A DNA stretch of 64,000 nucleotides from UBA1240 sp045599185. GTDB taxonomy: Bacteria > Spirochaetota > Spirochaetia > Treponematales > Treponemataceae. The DNA is taken from NCBI GenBank assembly GCA_045599185.1, contig JAZRVO010000028.1, positions 21,479-85,478 of the forward strand. The letters run 5' to 3'. A program made the translations under genes and the position numbers. Shown here piece after piece: positions 60,500 through 64,000 of this stretch (position 1 is the stretch's first letter; each line of letters begins with the position of its first letter). Below the pieces are notes generated by a model. It worked only from the letters and a program-made list of their open reading frames with translations, had not been told where the DNA came from and did not search any database.

Positions 60500-61420
60500 G
60501 TGATTGATAAAATCGAAATAAGGACACAAGAAAGGCTTGATTGGACTGAAAACAGACTGTTTGAAGATATGCACAAAACAGATGAAAATACTATTAAGGG
60601 GCATATTAAAAATATTAAAATCTTTCAAAATATAAGTGGTTGTGTTTTGCAGGGAAGCATTGCAAAGTATTTGAACGATGAAAACATTACACCGTTAACA
60701 ATTGAACAATGCAAACAGGCTGTTTTACTTTTGCAAGAAGATACAGGGCTAGACTTTTCCGGGGCTATTATTAAAAGCTTAGAAATAGGTACAAGCCTAA
60801 TACTAAAGCATGAAGTTTTAGAATATCTTTCACTTTTTGGTTTTATAAACAATTCAAAATATAAACGGGTTGAAACTTCCACAAGTACCGGGCTAGAATC
60901 TTTAAGCTACGGTACAAAAACCGGGGGCTTTTCCTTTTCTTGCTATGACAAGATTCAAGAAATGAAAGACAAGCACAAACAAGACATTATACCTAATTTA
61001 TATCAAGGTTCTAACGTGCTAAGGCTGGAATTAAAGGTTTTGAAAAGACAAGCTATCCGGGGCTTGTTTGGCAAGGATTTGACACCGTTAGAACTTTATG
61101 AAAAAGATACAGTTTCTGTACTTAAAAAACAGTTTGCAACTTTATACAATTCAATTCAAAAAATGGGTAGAAACATTTATATAGATACTTCAAAAAATCT
61201 AACACCGGCAAAACTTGAAGAATATTTTGCAGAATGCTACAGACAGGAAAACCCAAAAGAATACACAAACAGATTGAGCCTTTTAAAAGCAAAAGGTAAT
61301 TTAACCGGGAAAAACTACGAACGGATAACGGCAAAAAACAGGCATTTTAAGGGGCTTTCAGAGAAAAACGGGTTAATTATCGAACTGGAAGAAAAACTAT
61401 GCTCAAGGGGCTTTCTATAG
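60500..61420 (+). CDS. Phage/plasmid gene II/X-type replication protein
   Basis: 306 residues, GTG start (a weak GGGGTATGG upstream). The layout matches gene II/X replication initiators of filamentous phages and related plasmids: an N-terminal DKIEIRT strand, central FSFSCYDKIQEMKDKHK, and NVLRLELKVLKRQ, followed by a helical C-terminus. Such proteins nick one strand to start rolling-circle replication. The usual catalytic Tyr cannot be assigned by eye. It implies that the excised element can replicate as a circle. Confidence 0.78.
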   Translation: MIDKIEIRTQERLDWTENRLFEDMHKTDENTIKGHIKNIKIFQNISGCVLQGSIAKYLNDENITPLTIEQCKQAVLLLQEDTGLDFSGAIIKSLEIGTSLILKHEVLEYLSLFGFINNSKYKRVETSTSTGLESLSYGTKTGGFSFSCYDKIQEMKDKHKQDIIPNLYQGSNVLRLELKVLKRQAIRGLFGKDLTPLELYEKDTVSVLKKQFATLYNSIQKMGRNIYIDTSKNLTPAKLEEYFAECYRQENPKEYTNRLSLLKAKGNLTGKNYERITAKNRHFKGLSEKNGLIIELEEKLCSRGFL

Positions 61421-61532
61421 CTTTTTCCGGGGCTGTTTTACAATAAATCAAACCGGTAGGGGGTGTTTTTTTTAAACCGAAAATGAACAAAATCACACCC
61501 CGTAGTTTTCGAGAGAGAATTACAGTTGGAAC

Positions 61533-61552
61533 AAAATTATGATTGCTGTTTT
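61533..61552 (+). repeat. Direct repeat flanking hicAB, left copy
   Basis: AAAATTATGATTGCTGTTTT; identical 20 bp recur at 62205-62224. The left copy includes two bases of the hicB stop codon. Confidence 0.75.
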
Positions 61553-61949
61553 ACAATGCCAAAAACGGACGGTTGAATACTTGTTGCAGTTTATAAAGTG
61601 TTTCTAAAGTCGGGTTTGTTTTACGTGGGTTTTCAAGCCGTTGGTATTGCTGGTAAGACATACCGGCTTTTTCTGCAATTTCTTTTTGTGAACGTTCTGC
61701 ACGTGCCTTTCTTAGTTCAATTGCAAAAGCAATTTTTGGAGATACTTCTACCGGGTAACCACCGTTATATTGAGGTGCTGGAATAGGGAAACCTTTATCA
61801 ATGGCAACATAAAGAACACCGTCAAGCACGTCTTTAGCCATTTCAAGGGCTTCTTCTTTTGAATTGCCAAAAGTAAGTGCATTTGTCATGTCGGGAAATT
61901 GTGCAATGTATTTACCGTCTTTTTCTGTTATGTTGCAATTGTAAATCAT
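61551..61949 (-). CDS. hicB: HicB-family antitoxin
   Basis: 132 residues. An N-terminal partial RNase H-like HicB fold (YNCNITEKDGKYIAQFPDMTNALTFGNSKEEALEMA) and a C-terminal HTH_3 DNA-binding domain (KEIAEKAGMSYQQYQRLENPRK). It neutralises HicA and represses the operon. AAAGGAG precedes the ATG inside hicA; the genes overlap by ATGA. Confidence 0.9.
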   Translation of the reverse strand: MIYNCNITEKDGKYIAQFPDMTNALTFGNSKEEALEMAKDVLDGVLYVAIDKGFPIPAPQYNGGYPVEVSPKIAFAIELRKARAERSQKEIAEKAGMSYQQYQRLENPRKTNPTLETLYKLQQVFNRPFLAL

Positions 61950-62167
61950 TTCTTTATCTCCTTTAGTGTGTTTGGGTCTATATTGGCTTCTTTCAGAATG
62001 TCTTTTGCAAAATCACCTAAATTATTATCTTTCCCTTTATGGAATGGAACAGGTATAGGGCGGTTATACCCCTTTTTTATAAAGATATGGTGTGAACCGT
62101 TTATTCTTTCCAGTTTCCAACCATTCTTTTTCAATATCTTCATAACCTGTTTTGCTGTCATTCCCAT
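61946..62167 (-). CDS. hicA: HicA-family mRNA interferase toxin
   Basis: 73 residues from ATG 62167. TAKQVMKILKKNGWKLERINGSHHIFIKK has the family double-stranded-RNA-binding-like fold with the catalytic His in GSHHIF, then PIPVPFHKGKDNNLGDFAKDILKEA. Toxin first, antitoxin second, as is usual for hicAB. It stabilises the element after integration. ATG 62161 is the alternative start. Confidence 0.92.
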   Translation of the reverse strand: MGMTAKQVMKILKKNGWKLERINGSHHIFIKKGYNRPIPVPFHKGKDNNLGDFAKDILKEANIDPNTLKEIKK

Positions 62168-62174
62168 ATTCAAA

Positions 62175-62203
62175 TATATACAACATATATATTGTACCGT
62201 CAA
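62175..62203 (-). promoter_or_regulatory. Promoter of hicAB
   Basis: Minus strand TTGACG (62198-62203), 17 bp, TATATA (62175-62180). The start codon is 7 to 13 bp from the -10, so the leader is minimal. The spacer is a TATATA-rich palindrome that HicB could bind. Confidence 0.65.
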
Positions 62204-62204
62204 T

Positions 62205-62224
62205 AAAATTATGATTGCTGTTTT
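62205..62224 (+). repeat. Direct repeat flanking hicAB, right copy
   Basis: Identical to 61533-61552; together they enclose the hicAB cassette. Confidence 0.75.
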
Positions 62225-62240
62225 GATGATGAAATAAAAA

Positions 62241-62292
62241 AAAGTTCATAATAAACTTCATAATTTTTATTATGAACTTCATTATGAACTTC
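62241..62292. repeat. Right-end TTCATAAT repeats of the element
   Basis: Four alternating units of the form (A)AGTTCATAATRAA and its complement, arranged head to head around TTTTT, about 105 bp from attR. Confidence 0.65.
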
Positions 62293-62394
62293 TATAACTC
62301 TAAAAAACCCTAAACCACTTTATCTTTTTTTAATATAATGATATAAATGAAAATATGAGTAATAAATAGGGCTGAAAATTACCTCTTTTGCCTA

Positions 62395-62436
62395 CTTCTA
62401 AGCAGTAGGTAGGGGGTTCGAGTCCCTCCAGTCCCG
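62395..62436 (+). repeat. attR core (42-bp tRNA-Arg 3' remnant)
   Basis: Identical to 56929-56970; lacks the 5' half of a tRNA and is not a gene. The native tRNA terminator (62441) follows it. Confidence 0.9.
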
Positions 62437-62440
62437 CATA

Positions 62441-62470
62441 AAAGGAAGCGTTTAAGCTTCCTTTTTTTTT
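62441..62470 (+). terminator. Original terminator of tRNA-Arg, displaced by the element
   Basis: AAAGGAAGC pairs with GCTTCCTTT, then a run of T residues, 5 bp after the tRNA remnant. Confidence 0.88.
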
Positions 62471-62565
62471 TAAACCGTTTTTTTTGCAGCAGCTTTCCCT
62501 GCCCTTTTATTTCAATTTTTCAGCAGAAAAAACGCCGCAGACGCAAACCGTTACTTCTAACCAAA

Positions 62566-63096
62566 CTAATCCTGCTTGTTCTGGTTCATGTAGAAAAAAT
62601 AACCGTTCAGGCTGTCTATGTTAAAGCCGCACTTTTTATAAAAGCCCTCAGAACCGTCAATTGCGCTTAAAGCCACAAAGTTTTTGTCCTTTATAAAATC
62701 TTCCATAACCGCCTTGCCATAACCGCGCCGGTGCAAAAAGCTATTTACTTCAAATGCGCAGATATGGGCACTCTGGGTTGCAGGCATATCCAGAAAAGTA
62801 AAAATCGCCAAACGGTCATCTTCCGACAACGCACTCTGCCAGTCGTCAAGCCACAGAATAACGGCAACCGGGGTTAAACCGTCAAAATAATATTGAACGA
62901 AACTGCGCTCGTTATCGTAAACGCCAAGCATGTGGCTATGAATATCCGCAGCCAGCGGAAAATAATCTTCCAGAATGCTTACTTCGGCCGCATAAAAAGT
63001 TTTTGAACGCAAATTAAATTCATGTTCAAAAGTTTTTTTATCAGCAAAACCGAAAAACTTCCCCAGCCTGCCTGTAAAATCAGAAAAAAAGCTCAT
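62566..63096 (-). CDS. GNAT-family N-acetyltransferase
   Basis: 176 residues. The acetyl-CoA-binding motif A is seen in HICAFEVNSFLHRRGYGKAVMEDFI (VxxxxRxxGxG/A pattern, RRGYGKA), followed by ALSAIDGSEGFYKKCGF, the end of the GNAT fold. The substrate is unknown. Its start ATG follows GGGGATAAAATG. Single gene on the chromosomal side of attR, opposite in direction to the neighbouring tRNAs. Confidence 0.87.
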   Translation of the reverse strand: MSFFSDFTGRLGKFFGFADKKTFEHEFNLRSKTFYAAEVSILEDYFPLAADIHSHMLGVYDNERSFVQYYFDGLTPVAVILWLDDWQSALSEDDRLAIFTFLDMPATQSAHICAFEVNSFLHRRGYGKAVMEDFIKDKNFVALSAIDGSEGFYKKCGFNIDSLNGYFFYMNQNKQD

Positions 63097-63351
63097 TTTA
63101 TCCCCTTTTTTTTAATAATAACATAAAATCAGTTTTATGTTACCCTAATCCCTGAATTTGAATTTTGTAAAAAATCAGGAAAGACAGCCGTTGCTAACAT
63201 GAGAACATGAGAACAAATTTATTTTCAAAATTCCGAAAATTAACCTGAAGAAAATAATGTTTTCCAGCAATTGCTAATTTATTATTATAAAAACATTTAC
63301 AAAACATCAATTATGAACAAATATTTTTTTCATTTTTTTTCCAAAAAGTTA

Positions 63352-63380
63352 TTGACTTTATTTTAAGTTTTGTATAGATT
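63352..63380 (+). promoter_or_regulatory. Promoter of the first tRNA-Leu/Gly unit
   Basis: TTGACT (63352-63357), 17 bp, TAGATT (63375-63380). Confidence 0.75.
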
Positions 63381-63463
63381 CTAAACATCGATTAGCGGTA
63401 ACGCAAAGCTTAACAAAGCGATACGAAATCAACCGTTGAATACGACTGACACTTACACAGCGG

Positions 63464-63544
63464 GCGAGAGTGGTGAAATTGGCAGACACGCTAGACTTAG
63501 GATCTAGTGCCCTAGGCGTAAGGGTTCAAGTCCCTTCTCTCGCA
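63464..63544 (+). tRNA. tRNA-Leu (TAG), copy 1
   Basis: 81 nt, class II variable arm. Acceptor GCGAGAG/CTCTCGC, anticodon TAG in CTAGA-CTTAGGA-TCTAG, T arm GGGTTCAAGTCCC, discriminator A. Confidence 0.94.
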
Positions 63545-63582
63545 CTAGTTAATAGTGCAAATTGATTGTTCGTATGATTTTT

Positions 63583-63654
63583 GCGGGAATAGCTCAGGGG
63601 TAGAGCGCCACCTTGCCAAGGTGGATGTCGCGGGTTCAATTCCCGTTTCCCGCT
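63583..63654 (+). tRNA. tRNA-Gly (GCC), copy 1
   Basis: 72 nt. Acceptor GCGGGAA/TTCCCGC, anticodon loop TTGCCAA giving GCC, T arm GGGTTCAATTCCC, discriminator T, as usual for tRNA-Gly. Confidence 0.94.
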
Positions 63655-63662
63655 CGAAAGCG

Positions 63663-63697
63663 AAAAGCGATTCGGAGTAATCTGAATCGCTTTTTTA
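63663..63697 (+). terminator. Terminator of the first tRNA-Leu/Gly unit
   Basis: AAAAGCGATTC pairs with GAATCGCTTTT, then T residues. Confidence 0.88.
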
Positions 63698-63752
63698 TTG
63701 AAATAAAAAATTTAAGGCTATAAAAAAGCTTAAAGTTTTTTATAAAAAGTTA

Positions 63753-63781
63753 TTGACAAGTTTTTGACAAAACAATACAAT
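63753..63781 (+). promoter_or_regulatory. Promoter of the second tRNA-Leu/Gly unit
   Basis: TTGACA (63753-63758), 17 bp, TACAAT (63776-63781). The -35 and -10 differ from the first unit, while the leader from TCAACCGTTG onward is the same. Confidence 0.75.
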
Positions 63782-63817
63782 GTCAACCGTTGAATACGAC
63801 TGACACTTACACAGCGG

Positions 63818-63898
63818 GCGAGAGTGGTGAAATTGGCAGACACGCTAGACTTAGGATCTAGTGCCCTAGGCGTAAGGGTTCAAGTCCCTTCTCTCGCA
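63818..63898 (+). tRNA. tRNA-Leu (TAG), copy 2
   Basis: Identical to the copy at 63464-63544. Confidence 0.94.
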
Positions 63899-63949
63899 CT
63901 AGTTAATAGTGCAGAATAAGGTGCGGATTGATTGTTCGTATGATTTTTT

Positions 63950-64000
63950 GCGGGAATAGCTCAGGGGTAGAGCGCCACCTTGCCAAGGTGGATGTCGCGG
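63950..64000 (+). tRNA. tRNA-Gly (GCC), copy 2, cut by the window end
   Basis: First 51 nt identical to the copy at 63583; the spacer from tRNA-Leu is 13 bp longer than in copy 1 (contains an extra GAATAAGGTGCG-type insertion). Confidence 0.9.

Larger units (their letters stand above)
56971..62436 (+). mobile_element. 5.5-kb integrative element in tRNA-Arg(TCT)
   Basis: Bounded by 42-bp direct repeats of the tRNA 3' end; carries integrase next to attL, an HTH/excisionase-like gene, a gene II/X-type replication protein and hicAB next to attR. Repeats AAGTTCATAATRA lie near both ends (57048-57079 and 62241-62292) and could be integrase or excisionase arm sites. All genes except hicAB run left to right. 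No capsid, secretion or conjugation gene is present, so it is probably a satellite or integrative plasmid using a rolling-circle replicon. Codon use is more AT-rich than the flanks. Confidence 0.9.

Noticed and set aside
62395..62436. A second tRNA-Arg gene
   Set aside because: Only the 3' 42 bp are present; no acceptor 5' strand or D arm, so it is an att remnant.

Overview
The window looks like a chromosome segment of a Treponema (Spirochaetota), probably a gut, rumen or oral type rather than T. pallidum. Support comes from two FlaB core flagellins in tandem, a FlaB-FlaB-FlaG-FliD cluster followed by spirochaete hypotheticals and tsaE-tsaB (the order I recall from T. pallidum), and a FlgN-FlgK-FlgL-FliW-CsrA operon. 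The genome is moderately AT-rich with AT-rich intergenic DNA. It also encodes class III ribonucleotide reductase, ArgF, ThrC and Alr, so it is metabolically richer than the syphilis spirochaete. TGG encodes Trp and TGA is a normal stop, so the standard bacterial code applies. Genus is inference; species is not determinable here.

Region by region. 1-5.6 kb: tail of lnt, bioY, then a deoxynucleotide-synthesis block of nrdR, nrdD, a separate glycyl-radical/thioredoxin protein and nrdG. NrdR-box-like palindromes lie in front of nrdR and in front of the glycyl-radical gene. The NrdD polypeptide stops just before where its glycyl radical domain should be, and that domain is encoded downstream, fused to a CPNC thioredoxin/glutaredoxin-like domain. 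This split enzyme is the most unusual system in the window. 6-13 kb: a secreted hypothetical, tRNA-Met, argF, a DHH phosphoesterase, a hypothetical behind a sigma-54-like promoter, and rdgB. 13-25 kb: the flagellar filament region. Both flaB leaders carry two CsrA-type GGA sites, one in a hairpin loop and one over the Shine-Dalgarno, and csrA and fliW lie 5-6 kb away, so a CsrA-FliW-flagellin circuit can be read from the sequence. tsaE (apparent CTG start) and tsaB sit between the two flagellar operons. 25-36.7 kb: a lipoprotein, an OmpR-type two-component pair divergent from a TolC/membrane-fusion/RND efflux operon, and an HD-GYP phosphodiesterase.

36.7-45.6 kb is the most accessory-looking part: a NarL-type two-component system behind a cluster of GTGAG-N4-CTCAC palindromes, two consecutive genes broken by in-frame stops, 700 bp of degenerate repeats, and a run of unrecognised AT-rich genes. 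45.7-56.3 kb returns to housekeeping genes (O-methyltransferase, LTA-synthase-like sulfatase-fold enzyme, alr, thrC, a PAS/EAL c-di-GMP phosphodiesterase). 56.9-62.4 kb is a 5.5-kb integrative element inserted in tRNA-Arg(TCT), with 42-bp direct-repeat ends, a tyrosine integrase, an HTH/excisionase-like protein, a gene II/X-type rolling-circle replication protein and a hicAB toxin-antitoxin cassette. The window ends in a duplicated tRNA-Leu(TAG)/tRNA-Gly(GCC) unit.

Several families of short intergenic repeats (hairpin pairs with GTCATTCCGAAC ends, a 175-bp element, a 100-bp palindromic relative) are scattered through the window. Several genes without a Shine-Dalgarno have a -10 hexamer placed so that transcription would begin at or next to the start codon, suggesting leaderless mRNAs.
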